Of a stretch of DNA of 64,000 nt, positions 26,560-36,012 are shown in pieces (positions within the stretch are counted from its first letter, which is position 1; each line of letters starts with the position of its first letter). A program made the translations under genes and the position numbers. The notes beneath the pieces were generated by a model, which worked only from the letters and a program-made list of their open reading frames with translations, ran no database searches and was not told where the DNA came from. The DNA lies in NCBI GenBank assembly GCA_022792885.1, contig JAAWBX010000036.1, positions 276,597-340,596 of the forward strand, written 5' to 3'. The DNA comes from Lachnospiraceae bacterium. GTDB lineage: Bacteria > Bacillota > Clostridia > Lachnospirales > Lachnospiraceae.

Positions 26560-27336
26560 ATGGCATCTTATAAAGTAGAAATCTGCGGCGTTACCACGGC
26601 CGGACTTCCTTTATTAAAAGAAGAAGAAAAAGAAGAGTTATTCCGGCGAATCGCCGAAGGCGATAAAGAAGCCAGAGAAACGTACATCAAGGGGAATCTC
26701 CGCCTCGTCTTAAGCGTCATCCAGCGCTTTAACAGCGGCACGGAAAATGTGGACGACCTGTTTCAGATCGGCTGCATCGGCCTGATTAAAGCCATCGATA
26801 ATTTTGACGTGACCTTAAACGTGAAGTTCAGCACCTATGCGGTACCCATGATCGTCGGAGAAATCCGGCGCTACCTCCGCGACAACAATTCCATCCGTGT
26901 CAGCCGCTCTCTGCGGGATACGGCTTACAAAGCCATCTATGCCCGGGAAAATCTGACCCGGAAGAACCTGAAGGAACCGACTATTATGGAAATCGCCGAC
27001 GAAGTCGGGATCAGCAAGGAAGAACTGGTCTATGCGCTGGACGCCATCCAGAGTCCCGTCAGCCTCTACGAGCCGGTCTACACCGACGGCGGCGATACCC
27101 TGTATGTAATGGACCAGATCAGCGACAAGAAAAGCCGCGAGGAACACTGGGTGGAGGACATTGCCCTGGACGAAGCCATGAAGCGCCTTCCGGAGCGGGA
27201 GCGCTACATCATCGGCCTTCGCTTTTTTGAAGGAAAAACCCAGATGGAGGTGGCCGATGAAATCGGAATTTCCCAGGCCCAGGTCAGCCGCCTGGAAAAA
27301 AACGCGTTAAAAAGCATGCGGGCTTACCTTTCCTGA
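26560..27336 (+). CDS. sigG: Forespore RNA polymerase sigma factor SigG
   Basis: 258 residues from ATG 26560 (GGAGGAGA 6 nt upstream; an earlier ATG at 26506 lies inside the proposed promoter). Starts MASYKVEICGVTTAGLPLL, the SigG-specific N-terminus that binds the anti-sigma factor. Region 2 is DLFQIGCIGLIKAIDNFD with STYAVPMIVGEIRRYLRDN, region 3 follows, and region 4 has GISQAQVSRLEKNALKSM. SigG directs late forespore genes after engulfment. In Bacillus sigG follows spoIIGA-sigE on one strand; here it is on the opposite strand with a lipoprotein gene between, convergent to sigE. Confidence 0.96.
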   Translation: MASYKVEICGVTTAGLPLLKEEEKEELFRRIAEGDKEARETYIKGNLRLVLSVIQRFNSGTENVDDLFQIGCIGLIKAIDNFDVTLNVKFSTYAVPMIVGEIRRYLRDNNSIRVSRSLRDTAYKAIYARENLTRKNLKEPTIMEIADEVGISKEELVYALDAIQSPVSLYEPVYTDGGDTLYVMDQISDKKSREEHWVEDIALDEAMKRLPERERYIIGLRFFEGKTQMEVADEIGISQAQVSRLEKNALKSMRAYLS

Positions 27337-27357
27337 GGCAGGCGCGCATGCTTTTTT
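27312..27357 (+). terminator. Intrinsic terminator overlapping the sigG stop codon
   Basis: AAGCATGC (27312-27319, still coding) pairs with GCATGCTT (27346-27353), followed by TTTT. The stop codon lies in the loop region. Confidence 0.75.
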
Positions 27358-28034
27358 CAATTCTCCAGCAGTCTGGCGGTCACTTTCGCCAGTTCTTCAT
27401 CGGTCACATAGGTACTCTGATTCGCCTCGTCAAACGTAAAGACCAGGTTCACCGTCACCGCATCCCCGTACCGGAGGGATGAGACATGATTTTTCAGAAT
27501 CTCCACCAGCCCTTGCGCGTACTGCTTCTCATAGTCCGCTTCGCTCATCTCGGCAAATTCCCGGTTCATGACCCGGGTATTCATGTCGCTCACATAAGAC
27601 TCGACCTCAGGCGCCACGTCCGTAAAAAACGTCAGCGGATCGATCCGTACATTCACGGAATACCGGCCCGTCTTCTCATCCAGAATGGCTTCCTCCGCCG
27701 TATAATTTGACTTCAGATACAGTTCCTTCGCGATTTCCTTCAACGTATCCCGAATCTCCGCGTCATTCGTATCGATCAGGAAATACTCTTTCAGGCTGTC
27801 CGCCAGCGTGTTAACCGCATTCTCATAGCGGGCTTCTGCATCCTCTCTGCCGGCCCCGGTCATCTGCATATACGCTTCATATTCCCCATGGAAATTCGCG
27901 TCCAGAAGCCCCATCACATATTCGTTATACTGTTCCGCATTCGGATCCTCCTTGGGACCTCCCATCTCACACCCGGCCAGGCAAACCGCCGCAAAAACCG
28001 CCAAAAGGACCAAAACCCATTTCTTATTCTTCAT
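27357..28034 (-). CDS. Putative lipoprotein of unknown function
   Basis: 225 residues. The N-terminus MKNKKWVLVLLAVFAAVCLAGCEMGG is a type II signal peptide with lipobox LAGC (Cys about residue 22). The mature part is acidic and mainly helical with a beta-rich middle (YSVNVRIDPLTFF) and resembles the uncharacterised clostridial lipoproteins of the DUF5105 type, though I cannot confirm that family. It should be anchored outside the membrane. The ATG at 28034 is 10 nt after GGAGG. It is downstream of sigE on the same strand, 116 nt away, so linkage to sporulation is possible but not shown. Confidence 0.7.
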   Translation of the reverse strand: MKNKKWVLVLLAVFAAVCLAGCEMGGPKEDPNAEQYNEYVMGLLDANFHGEYEAYMQMTGAGREDAEARYENAVNTLADSLKEYFLIDTNDAEIRDTLKEIAKELYLKSNYTAEEAILDEKTGRYSVNVRIDPLTFFTDVAPEVESYVSDMNTRVMNREFAEMSEADYEKQYAQGLVEILKNHVSSLRYGDAVTVNLVFTFDEANQSTYVTDEELAKVTARLLEN

Positions 28035-28150
28035 TTCGTCCAATCCTCCGTACCCTGTCTGCGCAAAAATTTACAGGTATAATCATACCACAGTTTCCGC
28101 AAAAGTACAGGATTTTTTTATTTTCCTCGTAAATTCTCCGCGAAGCGGAT

Positions 28151-28891
28151 CTACTCAAAACGGACGATTTCTTTTTTCAAACGGGAAATGATCTTTTTCT
28201 CCAGACGGGAGATATAAGATTGAGAAATACCCAGGTAGTCCGCCACTTCCTTCTGCGTCATCTCCGTTCCCTCTTCCCGCCCCAGTCCGAATCGCAGTTC
28301 CACGATCTTCCGTTCTCTGGGCGTCAGTTTACTGACCGCCAGATTCAGAAGTTTCCTTTCCACTTCGTCCTCCAGATCTCTGGATATCACATCCTCATCG
28401 GTTCCCAGAATATCCGAAAGGAGCAGTTCGTTCCCGTCCCAATCGACATTCAAAGGCTCGTCGATCGACACCTCCAGCCTTGTCTTGTTATTCCGCCGCA
28501 AATACATGAGAATCTCATTTTCAATGCAGCGGGAAGCATAAGTGGCCAGTTTGATATTTCTGCCGCTGTTAAAAGTATTTACGGACTTGATCAGCCCGAT
28601 CGTCCCGATGGAAATCAAGTCCTCGACCCCTACTCCCGTATTATCAAACTTTTTTGCTATGTATACAACCAGGCGGAGATTATGCTCGATCAGAAGGTTT
28701 CTCGCTCTGGCATCGCTTCCCGTGTCCAGCTTCTCAATCAGCTTGCCTTCTTCCTCGGCAGAAAGCGGCGGCGGCAGAATATCACTGCCTCCGATATAAT
28801 GCACATCCCCCGGATGGGAAAGCTTCAGACCGTACAGCCTTGGCGTCATTTTCCACTGAAACCGACCCGGCATCGATACCCTTAAAATCAT
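28151..28891 (-). CDS. sigE: Mother-cell RNA polymerase sigma factor SigE (pro-form)
   Basis: 246 residues. The N-terminal ~30 residues form the pro-sequence and the motif [19 protein letters not shown] marks the processing region and mature start. Region 2 ([37 protein letters not shown]) and region 4 ([17 protein letters not shown]) are nearly identical to other SigE proteins. SigE drives early mother-cell transcription after SpoIIGA cleavage. AGGAGG lies 11 nt before the ATG. The start is inside the spoIIGA ORF, overlapping by 110 nt in another frame, which implies translational coupling. Confidence 0.96.
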   Translation of the reverse strand: MILRVSMPGRFQWKMTPRLYGLKLSHPGDVHYIGGSDILPPPLSAEEEGKLIEKLDTGSDARARNLLIEHNLRLVVYIAKKFDNTGVGVEDLISIGTIGLIKSVNTFNSGRNIKLATYASRCIENEILMYLRRNNKTRLEVSIDEPLNVDWDGNELLLSDILGTDEDVISRDLEDEVERKLLNLAVSKLTPRERKIVELRFGLGREEGTEMTQKEVADYLGISQSYISRLEKKIISRLKKEIVRFE

Positions 28892-29813
28892 GCTTGTTTC
28901 GTCCTCCTGTTCTTTTTGTTCTTCCGGCTCCCGTCACCGGATGCAAAATCATCTGATACTGTCTTTCCTCGCTCAGGCGATGCGGCACAAAACCGATCAG
29001 GGGCCTTTCAAGCCGCACCGGCGCTTCCCCCTCCAGTCTGAGTTCATCCATAAAAATCGCCGGCATGATGCCATGACTTTCCCCTACCGAACGAAAAGGA
29101 ACAGAGAACACGGGAAAAATCGCCTCCGTTTCCGGTTCTCCCCGGATCCTGCCTGCCATGTAGGAAATCTCGGCCTCGCTCAAAATCCCGGCACAGGCTT
29201 CCAACTCCAGCACATGAACCGGTTTCCCGAAATACGGATCCGCCAGTCGGTTGCCCGTATCGTACAATCCTCTCAGCAAAATGCTTTTTCCCCGAAATTC
29301 CAGGCAAACCGTGCGAATATCCGGCTCCCTCCAACGCGGCAGGAAACAGCGCACAACCAGAAGGCACCCGGCCGCGGTCAAAAAAGCTCCCGCCGCCAAA
29401 ACCGGCAGAGAAACCGGCCCTCCCCCGCCCCGATACAAACGATCTCTCAGATAGGCCCCCAGCGAACTGTGATAATAAAGAGCATCCACACCGCCGCCTA
29501 TAAGAAAGGTCAGGCCATACAGAGTGACCAGATATTTCGCGGCCGCCCCTTTCGGAATGTCGTAAGCAATCTTCAGCATGCCAAAACTCACCACAAAAAC
29601 CGTCAGGACCGCCGTCAGCCACTCCGGCACCCAAACCGCGAAAAAACCGCCGTTCACCGTAACCAGACAGGCCCAGACACCTCCCAGAAAAGCTCCGAAA
29701 AGGAGGCGTTTCCCCTGTGCCCTGCGCCCCCATATTTTCCCGGTCAGATAAAGAAGAAGAAGATCCATACCTGCATTGATCAGAAAAACCATATCCAGAT
29801 AGATCACCCTCAT
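28782..29813 (-). CDS. spoIIGA: Sigma-E processing aspartic peptidase SpoIIGA
   Basis: 343 residues. Five N-terminal membrane helices (residues 1-155, beginning [17 protein letters not shown]) are followed by an aspartic-protease-like domain with the catalytic motif LYDTGN (Asp near 185). It is made before septation and cleaves pro-SigE in the mother cell when SpoIIR signals from the forespore. GGAGGG precedes the ATG. The family usually ends soon after the YQMILHP segment; here about 38 further residues run into sigE, which look like a read-on extension. The promoter upstream has Spo0A-like boxes. It lies just after ftsZ, as in Bacillus. Confidence 0.93.
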   Translation of the reverse strand: MRVIYLDMVFLINAGMDLLLLYLTGKIWGRRAQGKRLLFGAFLGGVWACLVTVNGGFFAVWVPEWLTAVLTVFVVSFGMLKIAYDIPKGAAAKYLVTLYGLTFLIGGGVDALYYHSSLGAYLRDRLYRGGGGPVSLPVLAAGAFLTAAGCLLVVRCFLPRWREPDIRTVCLEFRGKSILLRGLYDTGNRLADPYFGKPVHVLELEACAGILSEAEISYMAGRIRGEPETEAIFPVFSVPFRSVGESHGIMPAIFMDELRLEGEAPVRLERPLIGFVPHRLSEERQYQMILHPVTGAGRTKRTGGRNKHDFKGIDAGSVSVENDAKAVRSEAFPSGGCALYRRQ

Positions 29814-29863
29814 CCGATCTCCCTCCGCGCTTTCCCTGGAAATATCTCCCAGTCCATAAACAG

Positions 29864-29929
29864 ATTATAAAGAAGTCCCACCGATAAGTCTGTCGAAACC
29901 CGTCGAAGGAAAACGGCTTTTTTTCGACA
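29864..29929 (-). promoter_or_regulatory. Spo0A-controlled spoIIGA-sigE promoter
   Basis: A perfect TATAAT (29864-29869, minus strand) lacks a normal -35. Upstream are 0A-like boxes: TGTCGAA at 29891-29897, CGTCGAA at 29901-29907 (exactly 10 bp apart), and a third, inverted, at 29923-29929. The box nearest the -10 contains TCGACA, which would be a -35 with a 21-nt gap, as in the B. subtilis spoIIG promoter where Spo0A~P binds next to an over-spaced promoter. Confidence 0.75.
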
Positions 29930-29974
29930 AAAAAAGACCGGAAGAAACGTCTGTTTTAACGTCTCTTCCGATCT
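29929..29974 (-). terminator. ftsZ intrinsic terminator
   Basis: Minus strand GATCGGAAGAGACG pairs with the GACGTTTCTTCCGGTC side through one or two wobble/mismatch positions and is followed by seven T. It separates ftsZ from the spoIIGA promoter. Confidence 0.85.
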
Positions 29975-29997
29975 CTTGTTCTTCTATATTCTCTTTG

Positions 29998-31203
29998 TTA
30001 TCTCTTATTCTTCAGAAAATCCGGAATGTTGATCGTACGCTCCACCGGAGGGCGGTAGGTAGGTGCCTTTGAGGCCAGATTCGCGTTCATCTCCTCAATA
30101 TCGCTGAAATCCAGCTTGATATCCGACTGAGGCGCTTCCGCCGGTTTTGCGGCCGGCTTAACCGCAGGCCTTGCCGAAGTCCCCGGCTTCGGAATGGCGT
30201 TGCTCTTCGGCTTTAAATTCGCCATCACGGAACCCACGGAAGGATTCTCACCGTACACTTCCAGTCCCGTCGCGATCACGGTGATCACCGCCTCGTCCTG
30301 GGCGCTGTCATCATACCGCGCGCCAAAGATAATATTCGCGCTCTCGCCGGCCAGTTCCTGAACATAACTTGCCGCCTCGTTCGCCTCGATCAGACCGATG
30401 TCACCGGAAATATTGATAATTACATGGCTGGCGCCCTCGATCGTCGTCTCAAGCAGCGGACTGGACACCGCCTGCTTCACAGCCTCCAACGCCTTGTCGT
30501 CCCCCTTGGCCTTGCCAATGCCGATATGAGCGATTCCCTTGTCCGTCATAACCGTCTGGACATCCGCAAAATCCAAATTGATCAGAGCCGGCACATTGAT
30601 CAAATCGGTGATTCCCTGAACCGCCTGCTGAAGCACTTCGTCCGCCTTCTTCAAAGCGTCTGGCATCGTAGTACGACGATCCACGATCTCAAGAAGCTTG
30701 TCGTTCGGAATCACGATCAGAGTGTCCACGCACTCCTGCAAACGCTCGATCCCCTGAACGGCATTCGTCATACGGGCTTTCGCCTCGAAACGGAAAGGCT
30801 TTGTCACAACGCCGACTGTCAAAATCCCCTGTTCCTTCGCCAGTTTCGCGATCACCGGCGCCGCTCCCGTCCCGGTGCCGCCTCCCATACCGCAGGTCAC
30901 AAACACCATATCCGCGCCTTTTACGGCCGCCATCAGTTCCTCCGAACTCTCTTCCGCCGCCTTCTCGCCCACTTCCGGCCTGGCGCCCGCTCCAAGGCCT
31001 TTCGTCAGCTTCTCGCCGATCTGAATCGACGTAGGAGCTTTGCACAGCTGCAGAGCCTGCTTGTCCGTATTGATCCCGATAAACTCCACGCCGCATATAT
31101 TCTCATCGATCATCCGGTTTACGGCGTTGTTTCCGGCGCCGCCTACCCCAATGACGATGATTCTGGCGGCGCTTTCCGATTCATTCAATCTAATCTCTAA
31201 CAA
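29998..31203 (-). CDS. ftsZ: Cell division GTPase FtsZ
   Basis: 401 residues from TTG 31203; GGAGG lies 8 nt upstream and the protein then begins (M)[30 protein letters not shown], the common clostridial N-terminus. The tubulin signature [13 protein letters not shown] binds GTP, and the C-terminal peptide [10 protein letters not shown] for FtsA/SepF/ZapA binding is present. FtsZ forms the division ring and is also used in the polar sporulation septum. It has its own promoter in the ftsQ-ftsZ gap. ftsA is not in the cluster, which suggests SepF-type membrane tethering (inference). Confidence 0.97.
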   Translation of the reverse strand: MLEIRLNESESAARIIVIGVGGAGNNAVNRMIDENICGVEFIGINTDKQALQLCKAPTSIQIGEKLTKGLGAGARPEVGEKAAEESSEELMAAVKGADMVFVTCGMGGGTGTGAAPVIAKLAKEQGILTVGVVTKPFRFEAKARMTNAVQGIERLQECVDTLIVIPNDKLLEIVDRRTTMPDALKKADEVLQQAVQGITDLINVPALINLDFADVQTVMTDKGIAHIGIGKAKGDDKALEAVKQAVSSPLLETTIEGASHVIINISGDIGLIEANEAASYVQELAGESANIIFGARYDDSAQDEAVITVIATGLEVYGENPSVGSVMANLKPKSNAIPKPGTSARPAVKPAAKPAEAPQSDIKLDFSDIEEMNANLASKAPTYRPPVERTINIPDFLKNKR

Positions 31204-31268
31204 AGGATTTTCCTCCAAACTTTTCCATAATACTTTTGTACCAGACAGCATGTACGACTTACTTAATA

Positions 31269-31297
31269 ATCATAGTAAATTTATTAAAAAGAATCAA
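31269..31297 (-). promoter_or_regulatory. ftsZ promoter
   Basis: Minus strand TTGATT (31292-31297), 17-nt spacer, TATGAT (31269-31274), in an AT-rich 124-bp gap between ftsQ and ftsZ. It would allow ftsZ expression apart from the long dcw transcript. Confidence 0.8.
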
Positions 31298-31327
31298 CTA
31301 TAACTTGCCACTTTTAAGAAAAAAATT

Positions 31328-32116
31328 TCATTCTCTCTCAAACACATAGCGGGGATTCATCGAACCCGGACTGTAATTCTCCAGATGAAGGACGCCGGTC
31401 AGTCCATAGAGATGCGGAATCTGATTTTTCAGTTCGGAAATTTTTTCCTCCATATTATTCCGATCTCCTAAAAGGACTTTTACCCCGGCCAGATTCCGCA
31501 AATTCCCCTCCCCGTCGGTTTGATCCGCCATCGTAAGAGTCGCCCGATTCTGAGGATCAAAATAAATCTGCCCGGCCGGAATCTCATAAAGTTTTAACAA
31601 CTGCGTCAAATTCAGAATTTCTTCAAAAACAGCCCGTTTCGGAACCGGAAGTTCCTGATACAGCGCGATTCGTTCGAAAGTCAGTCCCGTGATGAGGGGA
31701 ATATCCGGCTCCTTTTCCGACGAACTCTCCACCACGATCCCGTCTTTATCAAAATACATGTAGCTTCCCATATACTCGATACAGCCCACAATGCTTTTCT
31801 CATACAGGATGACTTCCACCGAATGCATACCGATAAAATTCATTTCATAAGACTGAATAAAAGCCAGGTCTTTTTTCTCACCGAACCGCTGTTTAAAAAA
31901 ACACCAGACCGTAATCCGGTCCGTCTCCTCAGGAAACAGCATGTCCACCACTTCTTCCCTCGTATAATGGGAATTACCTTCCACCCGGATGTCGGTGATC
32001 CGGATCGAAAAAAGAAAAAGTCCCGCCACGAGAAGAAGCAGTGCGACGATCAGCACTGCCAGACTTTTCTTCCCGAATAATCTTTTACCCCTGGATTTCT
32101 TTTCTTTTTTCGTCAT
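31328..32116 (-). CDS. ftsQ: Cell division protein FtsQ/DivIB
   Basis: 262 residues. A basic cytosolic N-terminus (MTKKEKKSRGKRLFGKK), one membrane helix (about residues 18-40) and an extracytoplasmic POTRA domain beginning ITDIRVEGNSHYTREEVVDML. FtsQ/DivIB works with FtsL and DivIC to activate septal wall synthesis. The ribosome site AGGAAG lies 7 nt before the ATG. The gene overlaps the end of murA by 32 nt, so the two are translationally linked. It is the usual neighbour of ftsZ. Confidence 0.92.
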   Translation of the reverse strand: MTKKEKKSRGKRLFGKKSLAVLIVALLLLVAGLFLFSIRITDIRVEGNSHYTREEVVDMLFPEETDRITVWCFFKQRFGEKKDLAFIQSYEMNFIGMHSVEVILYEKSIVGCIEYMGSYMYFDKDGIVVESSSEKEPDIPLITGLTFERIALYQELPVPKRAVFEEILNLTQLLKLYEIPAGQIYFDPQNRATLTMADQTDGEGNLRNLAGVKVLLGDRNNMEEKISELKNQIPHLYGLTGVLHLENYSPGSMNPRYVFERE

Positions 32117-33380
32117 GTTTTTCTTCCTGTATCACCCGGGCCTTAACGCCCAGCCCGGCCAAATCTCCCGGCAGATCCTCGTACCCTCTCCGAATATGCG
32201 AAAGTCCCGCGATTCGCGTTTCCCCTTCCGCGCCGAGCGCCGCCACGGCCAGGGCCGCCCCGCCCCGCAGATCTTTCGCCTCCACATAAGCGCCCGAAAG
32301 TTTCTCCTGTCCGACCACCTTTACCAGACCGTCCTCCTCCCCGATACAAGCGCCCATCCGGCAAAGCTCCGGCACGATCTCGAACCGATTCTCAAAAATC
32401 GTCTCCCGAACCCGGGAAACGCCCTTTCCCCGACAGAGCGCCGCCAAAAACAAAGACTGCATATCCGTCGGAAAACCGGGATACGGCGCCGTCACAAGCT
32501 CCTCGATCGCGGCCGGCCGCTCATCCGCGCTGCACAAGATCCGCCCCGGCTCCGCCTTTAAACGGCAGCCCATTCGAAGAAACGCTTCCCACATACCGAT
32601 CAGATCTTTCGCTTCCACCCCGTTTAAACAGATATCCCCGCCGGCCGCGGCGACCGCGGCCAGACAGGTTCCCGCCGCGATCCGATCTCCGTTTACGGCA
32701 AAAGACGAATCGTGAAGCGGCATCCCGCCCCGAACGATCAGGCGGCTGCTTCCGATCCCTTCAATGCCCGCCCCCATATTTTTGAGGAAATAACAAAGAT
32801 CCCGTATCTCCGGTTCGCGTGCACAACCGCACAAAAGGGAAGTCCCCTCGGCTCCCACCGCCGCCAGAAGCGCATTCTCCGTCGCTCCCACGCTGGGAAA
32901 AGGAAAACGGATCACCGCGCCGGTAAGACCGTTTTTCGCCGCGGCGCAGATCATGTCCTCTTCCACATAAGTCTCGGCGCCCAAAGCTTCCATCGCTCTT
33001 TGATGGAGATCCACGGGGCGTTCTCCGATCGAACAGCCTCCCGGAAGCCCCAGACACGCTTCCCGGTTTCTGGCCAGCAAGGCTCCCAGCATCAAAACCG
33101 AGGAGCGGGACTTTCCGCCATACTCCTTCGATACCCGGACACCGTCCGCAAAAGAAGCATCCACCCGAAGGCAATGCCCCTGAAACGTCACCTTTGCCCC
33201 CAGCTCTTCCAATATATGAATCATACAGAAGACATCCCAGATCCGCGGCACGTTCGTCAGTTCCGTCACGCCCTTGTGAAGGAGCGAAGCCGCCAGCATG
33301 GGAAGCACCGCGTTTTTTGATCCCTGGATCTTAAGCTCCCCTCTAAGCGCTGCTTTGCCCTGTACAGCCAGTATTTCCAA
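32085..33380 (-). CDS. murA: UDP-N-acetylglucosamine 1-carboxyvinyltransferase
   Basis: 431 residues, the usual MurA length. N-terminal LKIQGSKNAVLPMLAASLL holds the substrate-binding KN pair, and GGCSIGERPVDLH holds the catalytic Cys attacked by fosfomycin. GFPTDMQSLF and the RVRETIFENRF loop are also conserved. The enzyme transfers enolpyruvate from PEP to UDP-GlcNAc, the first committed step of peptidoglycan synthesis. It lies between ftsW and ftsQ in the dcw cluster; the murG gene that often fills this place is missing. Confidence 0.96.
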   Translation of the reverse strand: MEILAVQGKAALRGELKIQGSKNAVLPMLAASLLHKGVTELTNVPRIWDVFCMIHILEELGAKVTFQGHCLRVDASFADGVRVSKEYGGKSRSSVLMLGALLARNREACLGLPGGCSIGERPVDLHQRAMEALGAETYVEEDMICAAAKNGLTGAVIRFPFPSVGATENALLAAVGAEGTSLLCGCAREPEIRDLCYFLKNMGAGIEGIGSSRLIVRGGMPLHDSSFAVNGDRIAAGTCLAAVAAAGGDICLNGVEAKDLIGMWEAFLRMGCRLKAEPGRILCSADERPAAIEELVTAPYPGFPTDMQSLFLAALCRGKGVSRVRETIFENRFEIVPELCRMGACIGEEDGLVKVVGQEKLSGAYVEAKDLRGGAALAVAALGAEGETRIAGLSHIRRGYEDLPGDLAGLGVKARVIQEEKHDEKRKEIQG

Positions 33381-33462
33381 ACAAAACCCCCCAAAGAAAG
33401 TATTGATTCCTATTCTATCTTATGTATCTGGCAGGATTTTCGTGACCGGAAGCACATAAGAA

Positions 33463-34629
33463 TCAGGTTTGGGAAATCCGTATCTGATTGGAAACACTCA
33501 GCGCCATGCCCATCTCAATCATCAGAAAGACCACGGAAGTTCCGCCGTAACTGATAAACGGCAGCGTAATACCGGTATTAGGTATGGTGTTGGTTACGAC
33601 GGCGATATTTAAAACAACCTGGAGCGCGATGTGGGACATGATCCCGACCACCAGCATGGCCCCCAAAAGATCCGGCGCGTTTCCGGCAATCACCATGAAA
33701 CGCCAGATCATAAACAAAAACAGAAGGATCACGCAGAACGCGCCGAACAGCCCCAGCTCCTCACAGATAATGGAGAATATCATATCATTCTGAGCTTCCG
33801 GAACAAAACCCAGCTTCTGGATACTGTTGCCCAGCCCTTTGCCGAACAATCCGCCGGAACCGATCGCATAAAGTCCCTGTAAAACCTGATGCCCTCCGGT
33901 CCGCGCATAGCTCTCCGGGTCCTGCCATACCACGATTCGGGAAAGCTGATAGTCTTCCAAAATCCCCCACTCCACCAGTTTCGGCGCCAGCTCAATAAAG
34001 GCAAAAATCAGAAGAACGCCGCCCCCGACGATAAGCCCGAAGAGCGCCTTCTTACGGCTGGCCACAAAATACATAAGAAAAGCGATGCCAAGAATAATAA
34101 TACCGGTGCTTAAGTTATTATCCAGGACCAGATACGCCACCGGCAGCACCATAACCGCAACCAGAATCAACGCCTTTAAACGGTCGATCTTTTTTCCCAC
34201 CCGAACGATAAAACAGGCCAGGCAGAGAATCACCGCCACCTTGACCATCTCCGAGGGCTGGAACAAGGTGACATTCCCTATCATCAGCCAACGTTTTTTT
34301 CCGTTCACTTCCTTGCCGAAACCCGGCACATAATTTACCAGAATCATGCAGGCAAAAGATAAAAAGTAAGCCACCGCGGCAAATTTCGGAAAGATATGGT
34401 AATCGATTTTCGAAACCGCCAGCATGATAAAAAAGCTGGCGGCCATAATCGCACCCTGCCGTTTCGCATAGAAAAAAGAATCCCCATTCTCCAACATGGC
34501 CGTATAAGAGCTGGTGCTGTACACCATAACAAGTCCGAAGCACGCCAAAAAAATAATCACAAACAGAAGGCTGTAATCATAAAAGCGCTGCACCTTTTCT
34601 TTCTTTGGCTTTACTTTGTACTCCGGCAT
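33463..34629 (-). CDS. ftsW: FtsW/SpoVE-type peptidoglycan polymerase (SEDS family)
   Basis: 388 residues with about ten membrane helices. The SEDS features are YDYSLLFVIIFLACFGLVMVYSTSSYTA at the N-terminus, the large extracellular loop after residue ~190 with QVLQGLYAIGSGGLFGKGLGNS, and the C-terminal PNTGITLPFISYGGTSVV. SEDS proteins are glycosyltransferases that work with a cognate class B PBP; two such PBPs are in this cluster. Whether this copy is the vegetative FtsW or the sporulation SpoVE cannot be told from sequence. It follows murD by 6 nt. Confidence 0.94.
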   Translation of the reverse strand: MPEYKVKPKKEKVQRFYDYSLLFVIIFLACFGLVMVYSTSSYTAMLENGDSFFYAKRQGAIMAASFFIMLAVSKIDYHIFPKFAAVAYFLSFACMILVNYVPGFGKEVNGKKRWLMIGNVTLFQPSEMVKVAVILCLACFIVRVGKKIDRLKALILVAVMVLPVAYLVLDNNLSTGIIILGIAFLMYFVASRKKALFGLIVGGGVLLIFAFIELAPKLVEWGILEDYQLSRIVVWQDPESYARTGGHQVLQGLYAIGSGGLFGKGLGNSIQKLGFVPEAQNDMIFSIICEELGLFGAFCVILLFLFMIWRFMVIAGNAPDLLGAMLVVGIMSHIALQVVLNIAVVTNTIPNTGITLPFISYGGTSVVFLMIEMGMALSVSNQIRISQT

Positions 34630-34635
34630 CCCTGA

Positions 34636-35994
34636 CTATACTCCTTTACTCCTTCGAACGCAATCCTTGAAAATCCGCCCCCGCTGCTCATAGCTCTCAA
34701 ACATATCCCAGCTCGCGCAGGCAGGAGACAGAAGTACCGCATCTCCGGGGCGGGCTTTTGCTTTCGCCGCCGCCACGGCTTCCTCCATATCCGCCGCAAA
34801 AACGATCTCCGTAAGACCGACCTCCTTTGCCTCTCCGGCAATTTTCTCTGCCGTTTCTCCTATTAGAATCAACGCCGTGACCCGGCTTTTGCAGGCTTTC
34901 AGCCATTCCCTGTACTCACTTTGTTTATCATATCCTCCCCCGATCAAAACCGTGGGACGGCTCATGGCTTCAATCCCTTTGATGGCCGCGTCCGGATTCG
35001 TTCCCTTCGAATCGTTGTAATAGACAACGCCGTTTTCCTCCGTCACATACTCGATCCGATGCTCTACGGCCCGGAAATTCTTGCAGGCTTCCCGGATATC
35101 CGCGAGAGGCACGCCCATGCGAAGCGCGACCGCCGCGGCCGCCATGACATTCTCATAATTATGTACCCCGACCAGCTTTAATTCCTCCGTCCGACAAAGC
35201 TCCTCTTCCGCTCCGTCCTCCCGGATAAAAATTCCGCCGCCCCTCAAAAACAGCCCCTCTTCCAGCGTTCTTTTACTACTGAAATACAGGACCCGGACCG
35301 ACAGAGTCTCTCCGAAGCGGCGCAGTTCCTCATCCTCATAATTCAGGACGCACGTATCTTTTTCCGTCTGATTTTTCGTGATGCTTTCCTTGACGGCAAT
35401 ATAGTTTTCCATGGTCTTGTGACGATTCAGATGATCCGGCGTGATATTTAAAATCGCGCTGACCTCCGGATGAAAATCCCGAATCGTCTCCAGTTGAAAA
35501 CTGCTGACCTCCGCAGCCGTCACGGCCTCCCCGCTCATTTTCCCCGCTTCTTCCGTATAGGGAATCCCGATATTTCCCACCATATAAGTCTCCGGATAAA
35601 CAGAAGAAAGAATCGCGCCCGTCAGGGCCGTCGTTGTCGTCTTGCCGTTCGTTCCCGTGATCGCCGCCAGGCGTCCCTTCGCCTGCCGGTAAGCCAGTTC
35701 GATCTCGCTTCGGATCTCAACTCCGGCCTCTTCTAAAACCGGCACAAACGCCGCTTCCAGAGGGATCCCCGGACTGATCACGCAATACGCGGCCTCCGCC
35801 GCCGTCTCTTTCGTCAATTCTCCCAGGCAAATCCTCACATCCGCCCCGGCCGGCAGTTTCGCCCGCAAAACGTTCTCATCCAGTTCCCGGTTCTCGTCAT
35901 AGAGAAGAACCGAATGCCCCGTCTCGATCAAAAGCTTTGCCGCTCCGATCCCGCTCTTACCGGTTCCTGCCACCAGCACTCTTTTTTCTTTCAT
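34636..35994 (-). CDS. murD: UDP-N-acetylmuramoylalanine-D-glutamate ligase
   Basis: 452 residues. The N-terminal Rossmann-like domain starts KRVLVAGTGKSGIGAAKLL, the central Mur ligase domain has the ATP loop AAITGTNGKTTTTALTG, and the C-terminal domain has YNDSKGTNPDAAIKGIE. MurD adds D-glutamate to UDP-MurNAc-L-Ala in the cytoplasm. It lies between mraY and ftsW with gaps of 18 and 6 nt. The other ligases murC, murE and murF are not in the window. Confidence 0.96.
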   Translation of the reverse strand: MKEKRVLVAGTGKSGIGAAKLLIETGHSVLLYDENRELDENVLRAKLPAGADVRICLGELTKETAAEAAYCVISPGIPLEAAFVPVLEEAGVEIRSEIELAYRQAKGRLAAITGTNGKTTTTALTGAILSSVYPETYMVGNIGIPYTEEAGKMSGEAVTAAEVSSFQLETIRDFHPEVSAILNITPDHLNRHKTMENYIAVKESITKNQTEKDTCVLNYEDEELRRFGETLSVRVLYFSSKRTLEEGLFLRGGGIFIREDGAEEELCRTEELKLVGVHNYENVMAAAAVALRMGVPLADIREACKNFRAVEHRIEYVTEENGVVYYNDSKGTNPDAAIKGIEAMSRPTVLIGGGYDKQSEYREWLKACKSRVTALILIGETAEKIAGEAKEVGLTEIVFAADMEEAVAAAKAKARPGDAVLLSPACASWDMFESYEQRGRIFKDCVRRSKGV

Positions 35995-36012
35995 TTTTTC
36001 CTCCCGTAAAAG

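Noticed and set aside
31204..31251. Longer ftsZ start at 31251
   Set aside because: The family N-terminus begins at the TTG at 31203, which has GGAGG at the right distance.
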